DNA of 43,359 nucleotides from Coemansia sp. RSA 922 (Eukaryota > Kickxellomycota > Kickxellomycetes > Kickxellales > Kickxellaceae): positions 1 through 43,359 of the forward strand of contig JANBQS010000058.1 in the NCBI GenBank assembly GCA_027577415.1, given 5' to 3'. Below, piece after piece: positions 1-8,721 of this stretch; position 1 is the first letter of the stretch, and every line of letters begins with the position of its first letter. A model generated the notes under the pieces. That model was given only the letters and a program-made list of their open reading frames with translations, was not told the origin of the DNA and did no database searches. The translations under genes and the position numbers were made by a program.

Positions 1-302
1 CTCTCGCAGACTTGTCCATACACGAGCTTCTTGCCTATGTGCCCTCGGCATACGGGCCCATGGGTCAGCGATTCCGGTACTGGCATGTCAATTGAATTAG
101 TGGATCCGTTACCCTGGCTGTGAAATGCGTGCTGCTGTTGGCCTTGATATGTCCGAATTTCGACCACTGCGCCACGCCCATGAAGCAGCTTCAAGAGTAT
201 ATGGCTCGATTGGAAGGGGCCCTCCATTCGGACGAGTTTAAGGACCACGCACCTCGTCTCCGGCGCTTGCTGTTTACCAAACAGCTGATATTGTTACTTT
301 AA
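1..302 (+). CDS. 3' end of an unrecognised gene (partial)
   Basis: Frame 3 is open from the window edge to a TGA at 93-95 (segment ending YGPMGQRFRYWHVN). After that TGA the same frame stays open to a TAA at 300-302, giving a charged, helical-looking tail (MKQLQEYMARLEGALHSDEF). Either the gene ends at 95 and the rest is 3' UTR, or a very short intron removes the TGA: 77/78-100 reads GTACTGG...TTAG and would keep the frame, but 24 nt is unusually small. I do not recognise the protein. It converges on TRAX, whose stop lies about 40 bp away, and an A-rich run at 301-310 fits a 3' end. Confidence 0.35.
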
Positions 303-339
303 AAAAAAAATACTACCCTATCAAAAAGAAAAATTATGA

Positions 340-1194
340 CTAGGCATCGACGGCCATTGAGAGGCACCCACTCTGCGTGTTCATCTCGCTCTCCCGGATA
401 GACATGGAATAATATGCGCGTTCAGTCTTTTCGAGACTGCTATCGAGTACTGCGACCTTTTTATCGAGATCGCGGACGCTTTTGCTGCCCATTAGCAAGT
501 TGATACCTTCCTTCATCTGACGCAAGAACATCAGGCACCGTTTAACAGCCTCATGGTCGCCCTTTCCAATAGCGTTAATGCAGTAGCGGTTAACTTCACC
601 GGGCAAATCGCTGATACCCAAGATATAATCTTCGTCGGTAACCGAAACCAAAGGGGCCACAACTTCATCCGCACCCGCTACTGACAGGCGCTGCAAAACT
701 TGGTCTTTGGTGATCAGCGTGTTATCTTGTAAAAAGGTCCAGAGTCCAATAGCCTCAATATACTCTTGTAGACCGGGCGTCGCCTGACGATTATATTTAA
801 GCGAGTTGGAACCCTGTAGCTCGACGGATATCTTGCGGAATAGGTCGAGTACTTGCTTGTGCAGCTTTTCGGCATCCCTAAACACAGAGTTGGCAGGTAC
901 TTGCGTGATGCGGAGTAGGGAGAATACTATCTTTTTGCTAAGCGCCGTAATGTCTCTAGAACACTTTATCACTCGCTCGCGTTGGTCGTGGTGTGAGTCC
1001 AATGCATCCCGGTAGGCCGTAAATAGCGATAGGATCTCGCGCTTGTTGGCGCTGATATCTTCCATGGTGTCGTCAGCGAGGTTGTTGTTGAACTTTGGCT
1101 TTTTGGCTTGGCGGTCGGATAAGTCTAAGGAAGAGACGGAGGGTTGTTGTTGGATGTTCTCCGAGGCGACGTCCATGGGTGGGTTTTGCTCCAT
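340..1194 (-). CDS. TSNAX: Translin-associated factor X (TRAX), C3PO endoribonuclease subunit
   Basis: 284 residues, close to the animal TRAX length (about 290). The translin fold is recognisable throughout: YRDALDSHHDQRERVIKCSRDIT near residues 61-83, GLQEYIEAI at 141-149 and DYILGISDLPGEVNRYC at 189-205. The acidic residues that form the C3PO catalytic site in animal TRAX appear to be kept: E144 and E147 in QEYIE, D196 and E200 in SDLPGE. With translin, TRAX forms the C3PO RNase, which in animals removes passenger strands and in Neurospora trims tRNA. The partner translin is not in this window. The N-terminus (1-45) is polar and carries a basic KKPKF stretch that could be a nuclear signal. 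The gene is intronless and divergent from the kinesin gene across a 314-bp shared promoter. The first ATG gives the natural length. Confidence 0.93.
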   Translation of the reverse strand: MEQNPPMDVASENIQQQPSVSSLDLSDRQAKKPKFNNNLADDTMEDISANKREILSLFTAYRDALDSHHDQRERVIKCSRDITALSKKIVFSLLRITQVPANSVFRDAEKLHKQVLDLFRKISVELQGSNSLKYNRQATPGLQEYIEAIGLWTFLQDNTLITKDQVLQRLSVAGADEVVAPLVSVTDEDYILGISDLPGEVNRYCINAIGKGDHEAVKRCLMFLRQMKEGINLLMGSKSVRDLDKKVAVLDSSLEKTERAYYSMSIRESEMNTQSGCLSMAVDA

Positions 1195-1508
1195 TTATAC
1201 CCTGTCGCAAGAAATATAAAAAATAATAAGGGGGTGTGTATAGTTAGAGACAAAGCCTTTTTTCTAAGCACTATAGGTTTATTGGATAAATCACTCCCAA
1301 GCAAAGTACTCTTCGATAATCATCTCGAATCTCACGTGAGCTATGGGCAGCAAATCACGATTAAAAATTTTTCCAAACCGCAAAAAAACAGTGTGGGGTT
1401 TGGATGAGGAACTTGATTGTTTACTTTTTTTTTTCGTCAGCTTTTATTTTTTGTTTCTTTATTATAAACAATTTCCATAATTCAAAACTTTATTAATTGG
1501 CACTTATC
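1195..1508. promoter_or_regulatory. Divergent TRAX/kinesin-10 intergenic promoter with E-box
   Basis: 314 bp between two divergent start codons. It holds a perfect 10-bp palindrome CTCACGTGAG at 1331-1340 with a CACGTG E-box at its centre, the class of site bound by bHLH proteins with an H-E-R basic region like the one encoded at 19872-22265. AT-rich runs (ATATAAAAAATAATAA near 1212) could be TATA-like elements for TRAX. No other gene is seen here. Confidence 0.5.
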
Positions 1509-4338
1509 ATGTCACTGGCGGGGCACAAAATAAAAGTGGTCTGTCGCGTACGGCCATTCTTAAAGACAGAGAAGGCCGACGATTCGGTTGCTGTCGAAGC
1601 CAACAATGTCTTGCGAGTGAGCAATCCGCGCGACAGCACCAAGGACGTAAAGTTCAAGTAAGTACTACTACCTCTTTAGTCTATATCCTAAGAGTGACTA
1701 TAAAAATTTCATACTAATGTCAATTTACTTTTCTAGTTTTGATTCTTGCTATGGACCGGATATCGACCAGGCGACAATATACCGTAACGACGTGCGCCCT
1801 TTGGTAGAGACGATGTTCAGCGGTATGTCAGCTACAGTTTTTTGCTATGGCGTTACGGGAGCCGGTAAGACGCATACAATTCAGGGAACCGAGACAGAGC
1901 CCGGTATTATTCCGCGAGCAGTCGAGCACATGTTCATGCACCAGGAGCGAGACCACCACGACTACGATATTAGAATCAGCTACTACGAGATATACAAGGA
2001 AGCTGTTTTTGATTTACTCAAACCACACGACCCAACGTTAGCCGGACTGCCGATTCGCGAGGACGCCAATCGTAAGATATTCGTAGCGGGTCTTTCCGAA
2101 AAGCGCGTCACCTCTTATGAGCAGTTCGACTCCATATACCAAAAGGCCAGCGGCAACCGTCGGACTGCCAGTACTAAGCTCAATAACCATTCGTCTCGAT
2201 CTCACGCCATCCTGACTGTCCAAGTGCAGTGGCCAGACGATATTAGTGTTGGAAAGACGTGGTGCGGTCGCCTGCATTTGATTGACTTGGCTGGCAGCGA
2301 GGATAATCGTCGCACGGAGAATGGCAAAGATCGGATGGCGGAGAGCAGCGCTATTAACCGCAGTCTATTCGTACTGGGCCAAGTAGTCGAGGCACTTAAC
2401 ACTGGGTCTTCGAGGATACCGTACCGCGATTCCAAAATGACGCGCATACTGCAGGATTCGCTCGGCGGCGAGTCCCTGGGCATGATGATTGTCAATGTGG
2501 CACCTGGCGAGGCGTTTTTGCAGGACACCAACAATACGCTGAACTTTGCGACAAAGTCGCGTCTGGTCGTTAATAAACCCGTGGCTCATGAGGTTGTTGA
2601 GCAGCGGTGGACGGCTGTTGATCGGTTACAACATCATCGTGGCGCTTTGGCTGGGCGGATTAGCAAGTCCTCGGTGGTGGCATGCAGTGGCCCTGGCGGA
2701 GTTAAGCGCCGCCGCTCGGATGAGACCATGGAGGCCGTGTGTGATAGCGATGGGTCTCCAGTCCACGCTGACGGCACGCTGACCAGCAGCGGCGGGCACC
2801 CAGCAGCGCGGCGACATGTGTTGGCTGGCGGACAGGTAGTACGCCCTGGGCGACACTCTGACAGCAGCATTAAGCCCGGGCAGTCAGCCAACATTGTTCC
2901 TCGGCAAGCGGACTTTGTGCAGCGGGCGGTCACTGCGAAATTCCACGAAATGGAGGCAAAAACATCGTCGGCCAGTAATGAAATAATGGAGCGAGTGATG
3001 CGCATCGAACAGCAGCTCAATGGCAGCAGCAGCTCGCGATTAGATTCGAGTGTGGTCATTGATATGTTTACGCCAGCGACCAAGCTCAAGACCAGCCGCG
3101 GGTGGCTGAAACACGCCAGGGAGCTTGAGCAGAAGGGCGACTTGGAAAAGGCTCTGGCGCATTACGAAGAGGCCTTGAGGTATGCGCCAGAGCTTAATAA
3201 GCTGGAGGCGCATATTGAAAAGCTGCGTGCTCGCGTGCGGCGCCAGAAACGTCGCAGCTCTATTGCCTCTCATGGCGCTGCCAATATACGTGTTGGCGAC
3301 CAGCAGCCGGGGAAGAAGCCTGACGACGATGATGACTGTGGACCGCTGTGGATGATCGATGGGCTGGCAGAGTCGCCTGGCGCGGAAAAGGCTAGGCGTC
3401 GAGCACGTGGCCCCACAGTCCCATCAAAGCCTCTCGGTCGGGTGCTTGGCAGTGTGGCGCCTCAGCCACTGTTCTCCGCGTCGACGAAAGCAGCAGTGGC
3501 AGTGGTGGTCCCGAGCAAAGTGACGACCAAAGCCGGAGCTGTGCCTAAGCGGGTCAAGCTGCTTGGTTCCTCGGGTGTGCTGGCTAGCGGTCGCAAATTC
3601 TCGGGTATTACAGAGGGCTCGGTCCACGACCGACGTATAAGCTTTGGGTCCAGCGTATTGAACCCGTTTGTCGTTGGCGGCGACGACTTTGACTCTGATT
3701 TGCAGCAGCGACTGGACCGCAAGGCTGACGTCTCTGCTGTACGCACTAAGCGGCTCGAGGCTAAGAGTTCTGCTGCGGCTCGGCTCAATCGCATTTTGGC
3801 TGTGCCTCCGACGCCTGGCGATGACCGTAACGACAAGGACTTTGTACTGCGTAGTAGCGATATAGAGGACGACGAGGACGCTGATTCGGGTATTCGAGCC
3901 GCGGCTCGGAGGCGTGGCGGGTCTGATGGTGGAAGGCGGGGCGTGCCTGGGTCACTTGGCGTGCGCGGCTTAGTCGAGCAGCGAAGACAACAGGCAGCTG
4001 TCAGTGGGGGACTGGAAAAGGAAAACGCTCAGGCGCTCAGCACGCGCCCCACGGAAAAGACTGATAAACAGTCACGGGCTAGCAACAACAAGCCCGTGGC
4101 AGAGGCCGAGGCGTCACTGGAGCAGTTTAACGAAATTGCTCAGGCTAGTGCCCTGCAGATGATCAATTCCGCCGACGTCAAAAAGATCATGAAATTGCAG
4201 GGTATTGGTAAGCGTCGCGCTGAGCAGATTCAGGCTAGTATTCAGGAACAGGGCCCTATCGTTCATATCTGCGACCTACAGACCCGCTTGCTGTTTAAAA
4301 ACAAGCTTATCCTCGCTATTCTGTCCACTTTTGCCTAA
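1509..4338 (+). CDS. KIF22: Kinesin-10 (Kid/KIF22-like) chromokinesin, two exons
   Basis: Exons 1509-1657 and 1737-4338 join in frame to give 916 residues. Exon 1 supplies the kinesin first strand (KIKVVCRVRPF). Motor motifs follow: P-loop GVTGAGKT (about 88-95), switch I NNHSSRSH (199-206) and switch II DLAGSE (233-238). The C-terminus (about 860-895) is a helix-hairpin-helix with LQGIGKRRAEQIQ, the DNA-binding module that marks Kid/KIF22 and separates it from other kinesins. Kinesin-10s bind chromosome arms and push them along spindle microtubules. Odd points are a long low-complexity linker rich in R/S/D and a TPR-like helix pair (about 505-545, RELEQKGDLEKALAHYEEAL) where animal Kid has coiled coil. 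A start at the internal ATG 1717 would lack strand 1, so the spliced model is preferred. Confidence 0.92.
1658..1736 (+). other. Intron of the kinesin-10 gene
   Basis: 79-nt phase-2 intron: donor GTAAGT at 1658, branch-point-like TACTAAT near 1712-1718, acceptor TTTTCTAG ending at 1736. Splicing joins ...KDVKF to NFDSCYGPD, a continuous kinesin motor sequence. Confidence 0.9.
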
Positions 4339-4762
4339 ACACCTCCCCGAGTGGTTGGGAAAGAAAAGAAAAAAAGGGGGGAGGGGCGTGACTGCTCGCC
4401 ACAGTCAACGCCCCTTGACTGCCAGCTTTCCTCATGCGACCTATCGAACATCGAGCACCCTTTTAGCACCTGCCCCCTCTTTGACGCTGCATTCGGCTAA
4501 AGTCATACTCCTCTCCTTGGCGCTTGACACCACTGGCACCCTCGATGAAGTAGGGAGGTGAATATTTGAGGGTGGAAAGGAAAATACGCCGACTATTTAT
4601 TATTTGCCCCCCCTGTCTAATATTTTTTCCGGCCTTTTTATTTTTCTTCTATATCTGCTCGCCCACCCTCTTTTTATTTTTCTCTCTCTATACTCTGACC
4701 TTTTTTTTTCTTCTTCTGCTTCCTCAGCTTTCCCAGTTCGACTCTTTTTTTTACACAGCATT
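4339..4762. other. Intergenic, no gene seen; pyrimidine-rich leader
   Basis: 424 bp between the kinesin stop and the next ATG. From about 4600 to 4760 the + strand is strongly C/T-rich and ends in TTTTTTACACAG three bases before the ATG at 4763, which resembles a splice acceptor. A 5'UTR intron is therefore possible, but no clear donor was identified. Confidence 0.4.
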
Positions 4763-5146
4763 ATGCGAGTCGAGGCATATCGTATAAGGGAGGGACTGAT
4801 CGTTAAATACGCCTTTCTCAAGGAGGCCCAGATTCATGACTACGTTGGTACTAGTGGCCAGTACATGATTATCAAGCACTCGTTCGACGATGAACAGGTT
4901 TACAAGATTATCAAGGATTTTTTTGACTCTTCGGCGATTACTGGTATCGCTGATATTCATTTTGGATTTGTCAATATACGTACATCTCAGGTTGGCTGGC
5001 GATTCAAGCCAGAGCAACCGCATTTTGCTCCTGATTATCTCTATTACCAGGATGGAATATCCAAGATACCTCCAGACAACCTTTTGCCACTCTTGGATGT
5101 GTCGGACACTTCGATTGCTAAACACTTTGGCGTTATTGTGTCATGA
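4763..5146 (+). CDS. Hypothetical protein, 127 residues, unrecognised
   Basis: The start at 4763 is the first ATG after the pyrimidine tract; the longer upstream reading encodes only F/L/S-rich junk from that tract. The product is soluble-looking with no signal peptide or membrane helix, and is a mix of short hydrophobic strands and charged helices (for example DDEQVYKIIKDFFDSS near 50-65 and PDYLYYQDGISKIPPDNLLP near 90-110). I recognise no domain. It lies on the same strand just upstream of family members A and B, but it lacks their N-V-M-L-Y-F-G hallmark, so I do not assign it to that family. Codon use is AT-leaning, like the island that follows. Confidence 0.6.
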   Translation: MRVEAYRIREGLIVKYAFLKEAQIHDYVGTSGQYMIIKHSFDDEQVYKIIKDFFDSSAITGIADIHFGFVNIRTSQVGWRFKPEQPHFAPDYLYYQDGISKIPPDNLLPLLDVSDTSIAKHFGVIVS

Positions 5147-5570
5147 TACATATTTTTTATTTATTCTTTCAACTGTTGTACTTTTAACATATAGATTTCG
5201 ATTAACATAAACTACATAACCTTGGCAGTCAGGCTACTCTTCACATCTCAATTCTTGCTGCACTCAGCTGACATGCCCTTTTCCGGACATAATCTATTTA
5301 AGAAATAGCGTCTGCAGTCTCATTTGTGTTGCCCCTCTTTGAACTAAGAATCTCGCTCTTTTTTGTCTCTTGATTTAAGGGGATTACGGATTGCTCATTA
5401 GTCAAGCACCCTTAGGTTTTTTTCTTTAAATATGTTGGTGGGAAACAGTGGCATCCTCTGACTGCGAGTAGGAATAAAAATGAAAGCTTCTCTGGCCTCT
5501 TTTACTTTTACACTACTTTTTTCCCCAGTTACCCCTACATACTTTATTGCATAGCTTATTACTCTGCTCA
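5147..5570 (+). promoter_or_regulatory. Promoter region of family member A
   Basis: It contains CTGCAGTCTC (5312-5321). A block beginning GAACTAAGAATCTCGC (near 5340) aligns with the block ACTAAGAAAGTCGC upstream of members D and F, including the downstream ACGGATTGCTC. A core element GGAATAAAAATGAAAGCTT (5471-5489) lies about 95 bp before the ATG and matches the GGTATAAAAAGCAAGCT core of the other members with a weakened TATA. Confidence 0.65.
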
Positions 5571-5885
5571 ATGTCGGGCAGTGTTTTTGCATGTTATGAA
5601 AGTGGTTTGGTGACCCTATTATATATACCATCCAAACCGTTTACTGACGTAACGAAGCTAGTAGATATAGCTAACAACATAAAGAAAGATATGAGAAATC
5701 ATAACGTTGCTGTTTGTGGTGATGTCTATCCAATCAAGCTGGATGATGAGTTGGTTGAGTTAAGCAAGGTTGATGGGCTAAGCTGTGAAATGAATATGAT
5801 GTTGTACTTTGGAACAAAGGAACATTTTGAAGAACTATCGAGGCAACTTAAAGGAATAGCAGTTATTCAACCAAGTATTTTTTAA
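5571..5885 (+). CDS. Small-protein family member A (104 residues), unknown function
   Basis: The start at 5571 is fixed by the family N-terminus MSGSVFA and the TATA-like element about 95 bp upstream. The family pattern is a first strand (SVFACYESG), a helix rich in I/A/K (VDIANNIKKDM), then GDVYPIKLDDELVELS, then the hallmark MNMMLYFGTKEHF near the C-terminus (about 76-88). There is no signal peptide, membrane helix or cysteine pattern. The likely fold is beta-alpha-beta-beta-beta-alpha, judged by eye only. Intronless and AT-rich compared with the housekeeping genes. Six relatives occur in this window; the promoter is related to those of D, F and G. Function unknown. Confidence 0.75.
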   Translation: MSGSVFACYESGLVTLLYIPSKPFTDVTKLVDIANNIKKDMRNHNVAVCGDVYPIKLDDELVELSKVDGLSCEMNMMLYFGTKEHFEELSRQLKGIAVIQPSIF

Positions 5886-5963
5886 ACAATTGACAAACCC
5901 ACTTCAAGAGTTGGAAAGGACAATTGTTAATTGGTTTGTTAAAGCAACCCAACCAGTTATCCA

Positions 5964-6385
5964 CGATGTCTCTCACATCTGCTGATGCTCTAAAGTCACA
6001 CTGCGCTCACTTGATGCACCAGACATGCCTTTGCCACCAATGCCAAAAAGAAAAAAGTGCAAGTTTTTGCAGTCCCCTCACTACTGGGTAGCTTTTAAGA
6101 GCCAATAGGAAGCGGAAAAGTACACAGCATTCTTCTGCCTTTTTTTCTTAGCCGCTCATTCTAAAAAGGAATAATAACGTGGTTGCAGACTTCCTCCACC
6201 ACCTTTTTGTCTTTCTTAAAAGCAGCCAAAGTACTACATAGCTCACCAATGTCTCCTTTTTTTCTTCCTTAGGAGCTTTTAAAAGTATGAGACTTTACGA
6301 TTGCTTCTCTACTGCATAGAAGAGAAGACAGCAGTGTCCACTGACTGCAAGCAGGTATAAAATGTAAGCTACTCTGGCCTCCTTC
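5964..6385 (+). repeat. Promoter repeat, type II, copy 1 (upstream of member B)
   Basis: Aligns by eye with 24593-24958. Shared landmarks in order: ATGTCTCTCACA, GCTCACTTG/ACTCACTTG followed by TGCACCAGA, GCGGAAAAGTACACAGC/ACGGAAAAGTACACAGC, AGCTCACCAATG, GATTGCTTCTC and GTCCACTGACTGCAAGCA. Same order and spacing in both copies, with small indels. Confidence 0.8.
6354..6370 (+). promoter_or_regulatory. TATA core element of member B
   Basis: GGTATAAAATGTAAGCT, about 112 bp upstream of the ATG at 6468. Same element and similar distance as in members C, D, F and G. Confidence 0.7.
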
Positions 6386-6467
6386 CCCATCTCAGTTCTT
6401 CTCACATACCAACACTACTTTGCTACTTTTTAAACGTCTTTCTTTTGGATTAACATATCTATCAACC

Positions 6468-6815
6468 ATGTCAGGCAGCGTCTTTGCAATTTCTTACTAC
6501 ATTGATGATATAGTGCCTCAGTGTGAGGAAGAATTCAAGGACAGGGATATTCAAGCAATAGCTACTATACTGAGGAGTCGCGTTAAAGGTGTCAATGTTG
6601 ATGACGTGTATTTCGTCACTCGGGATGGTACTTTGGTAGATTTAAGTGTTGCAGAATATAACCGTGATATGAACGTTATGCTCTACTTTGGCTCCAAGGA
6701 CGATTTTGAGAAAGGTCGTAAAAAGATAACTGATTCCTCAAATAACAAGGGGTTAATATCTGAACTGACCACCAAGATTATTGAAGGAATACAGAGATCC
6801 ATTTGGTTCAACTAG
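6468..6815 (+). CDS. Small-protein family member B (115 residues), unknown function
   Basis: The start at 6468 follows ATCAACC and gives the family N-terminus MSGSVFA; an in-frame upstream extension has no support. Core: helix (DIQAIATILRSRV), then DDVYFVTRDGTLVDLS, then the hallmark MNVMLYFGSKDDFEKGRKK (about 68-86), then a variable, charged C-terminal helix. The central block is closest to member E, and the two also share promoter type II, so B and E look like a duplicated promoter-plus-gene pair. No signal peptide, no membrane segment, no intron. Function unknown. Confidence 0.78.
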   Translation: MSGSVFAISYYIDDIVPQCEEEFKDRDIQAIATILRSRVKGVNVDDVYFVTRDGTLVDLSVAEYNRDMNVMLYFGSKDDFEKGRKKITDSSNNKGLISELTTKIIEGIQRSIWFN

Positions 6816-7635
6816 AGACATTCTCCTACATATACGCAGAACTAATCACGATCGCCTAATCAGTGACCCAGGGCAAGGGTTGCGGCTTATTAGCCTGCAG
6901 TATAAAACTATTATTTAAAGACGTTTATTATTGTTTACAAAATAATACTCTTTATCTTCTATTTATTTATTGCATTACACCTTTTAGTATTACATATAAA
7001 AGTTGGTTTAAGAACTGCTCTATAGTTGCGGGGGGGTGTGGACCTTTAAATAGGGACGGCAGTCCGTGAGAGCAGTAACAAACCTACTACTCTTGATTGT
7101 GGAACAGCTGATTACAACAGTAATGATCAAGTCACAAAAAAAATGTTGGATATTGCTGCCGACCATCGAAATCCTACACTCATTACATTATCTTCTTGCT
7201 CCAGATTATACTTGCTTCTGCTGAATTGCAACTGTAATTGGAATGTTTGTCACTGATGTGTATAGTTTATGAATATATTAGTTTCCATGGATAATACTAA
7301 GTTGGTTTACTATTTTTGGTTGGCGAAGAGACTACCAAATAACAACAAAAGCACTACCAAAGAATACGTTTGCCTCTATACGATGAGAGAAGGGCAAATG
7401 CCACACTCTTAATTCAAGCTCATTGCGAGACAAAAACCAAATGCACAAGAAATTTATTAATAAAACTGGTCATCTAACCACAAACAAAATCCTCTAACTG
7501 TAATAGCAGCAAAACAACAACAAATATTCTCTGTGCATATACAAACACCTGATATAATCAAGTATTTGAAAACTGAAAGGTATGCCTCTGGTGTGAGATA
7601 TTATTACTTCCACAGTAATGTGACATAGTGGAAGT
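6816..7635. other. Intergenic between convergent members B and C
   Basis: 820 bp of AT-rich DNA between the stops of B (+) and C (-). One + frame near 7055-7240 is open without a plausible start and has a protein-like stretch (around ADYNSNDQVTKKMLDIA). It could be a degraded gene fragment but resembles nothing I recognise. No RNA gene or clear repeat is seen. Confidence 0.4.
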
Positions 7636-7962
7636 TTACTGGGTGCCATTACTTTTTTTAGCTAGTCCCTTAACCAAATTGTATAGCTCTTCACGACCAT
7701 AATTTTTTCTCATACATTTGCCTTGCTGTTCAGTCCCAAAAAATATATAGACATCATCTTCACGTGCTATGGCATCCGAATTTCCAATTCCTACCATGCA
7801 CTCCTTCGTAAAGACCGGGGCTTCAATAGTACCTCTGTTATCAGCTAGCCTGTTTAGTTGCCAATAAACGTCATCATTAATTTCACAATTTTTGGGTGTA
7901 CGTCCCACGACCTTTGGATTTGCTTCCAATTCACAGGTAACAGCATAGTAATAAAATGACAT
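7636..7962 (-). CDS. Small-protein family member C (108 residues), divergent, unknown function
   Basis: The start at 7962 is the first ATG (MSFYYYAV); two preceding codons in the same frame have no ATG. It is the most divergent member but keeps the layout: first strand YYYAV, a central NDDVYWQL, and a C-terminal hallmark DDVYIFFGTEQQ (about 70-81), in which the usual N-V-M-L is D-V-Y-I. Membership is supported independently by its promoter: the minus strand carries CTATAAAAAGGCAAGCTTCTG about 105 bp upstream, the same core as D, F and G. It is the only family member on the - strand. Function unknown. Confidence 0.7.
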   Translation of the reverse strand: MSFYYYAVTCELEANPKVVGRTPKNCEINDDVYWQLNRLADNRGTIEAPVFTKECMVGIGNSDAIAREDDVYIFFGTEQQGKCMRKNYGREELYNLVKGLAKKSNGTQ

Positions 7963-8718
7963 CGTCAAGTGAGCTGTTGTTGAGCAAAGTAAAAAAAAAA
8001 AGGAAAGGTGGGTAGAGAAGTATAGTGTGTTTTAAAAGTAGGAAGAAATAACAGAAGCTTGCCTTTTTATAGCAAAGAGGAGGAAAATGTCCAACTCGTA
8101 CTTTCTGCCAGGAGGTAGCCAGAGGAGGGCAATTTGTGCAGTCTAGCTGTTTTTTTAGTGAAGAAAATGCAGAACAAAAACATTTTGGGGATGGCAATAT
8201 ATATTCTTTCTTTGCCTCAAAAAGACACGCGTCATAGGCGGATTTCAATGTTCTGAATTACCTGCTGAAGGGGGATTTTTTTAAGGCTTTGCATTCTCTC
8301 ATCGTCATCAAATATAAGAGCCAAAAAGGAATGACATCATTTATATATTGTTCGTTCTTTTTTCAAAGGATGTGAAAGAAGAACAATTCTTTTTCTTTGC
8401 TTTTGTTTGCTTCAAAGGACACACGTCATAGACAGTCTTTCAAGTGCTGAATTTGAAATTTGTTTCTTCCCTCTCTATTTTTGCTTGCTCCTTTTCTTTT
8501 TTCTTTTCGTAGAGACAGGGGTAAAAGAATATCAATGACGTCACAATTTTCCTTTTGCTTTCTTTGAAACACGTATTTGAAAGGAGGATTTGCAAATTAG
8601 CATTGGAGCTGGTGAAGTGCTTCTTTCTTGGCTGTCTTCATGCTGCAATTTTCCACTCCCTTCCTCAGAAAATTCGAACAAACAGCTAATTTGGGGATGG
8701 CAGTTTACTCACATCTTT
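7963..8718 (-). promoter_or_regulatory. Promoter of member C with repeated TGACG sites
   Basis: The minus-strand TATA core lies at 8052-8072. Further upstream are bZIP-like sites at 8230-8234 (CGTCA), 8332-8339 (TGACATCA), 8422-8428 (CACGTCA) and 8536-8543 (TGACGTCA, a perfect CRE palindrome). Flanks of the first and third sites match (AAAGACACGCGTCATAGGC versus AAGGACACACGTCATAGAC, then TTCAA and GCTGAATT/TTCTGAATT), as do other segments, so this is an imperfect repeat of roughly 195 bp. ATTTGGGGATGGCA also recurs, near 8183-8196 and 8689-8702. No gene is seen. Confidence 0.6.
8052..8072 (-). promoter_or_regulatory. TATA core element of member C
   Basis: On the minus strand CTATAAAAAGGCAAGCTTCTG, about 100 bp upstream of the ATG at 7962. 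It matches the GGTATAAAAAGCAAGCT core of D and F. Confidence 0.7.
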
Positions 8719-8721
8719 TCT

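Larger units (their letters stand above)
5886..6467 (+). promoter_or_regulatory. Promoter region of family member B
   Basis: Most of this spacer (5964-6385) is homologous to the spacer before member E. It carries TTTTTGCAGTCCCC (about 6063-6076), an AGGAATAATAACGTGGTTGCAG block (about 6167-6187), and the core GGTATAAAATGTAAGCT at 6354-6370, about 110 bp before the ATG. No gene is visible in it. Confidence 0.65.

Noticed and set aside
4205..4561. 118-codon ORF overlapping the kinesin 3' end
   Set aside because: A frame shadow of the HhH region that continues into 3' flank; no homology.
4763..5146. Treating the 127-residue orphan as an eighth member of the small family
   Set aside because: It lacks the M-S/P-G-x-V-F-A start, the N-V-M-L-Y-F-G hallmark and the shared promoter core.
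5571..8000. Interpretation of the small family as a CRISPR, toxin-antitoxin or phage-like bacterial system
   Set aside because: The context is eukaryotic (TATA boxes about 100 bp upstream, fungal neighbours with introns), and none of the proteins has relevant motifs.
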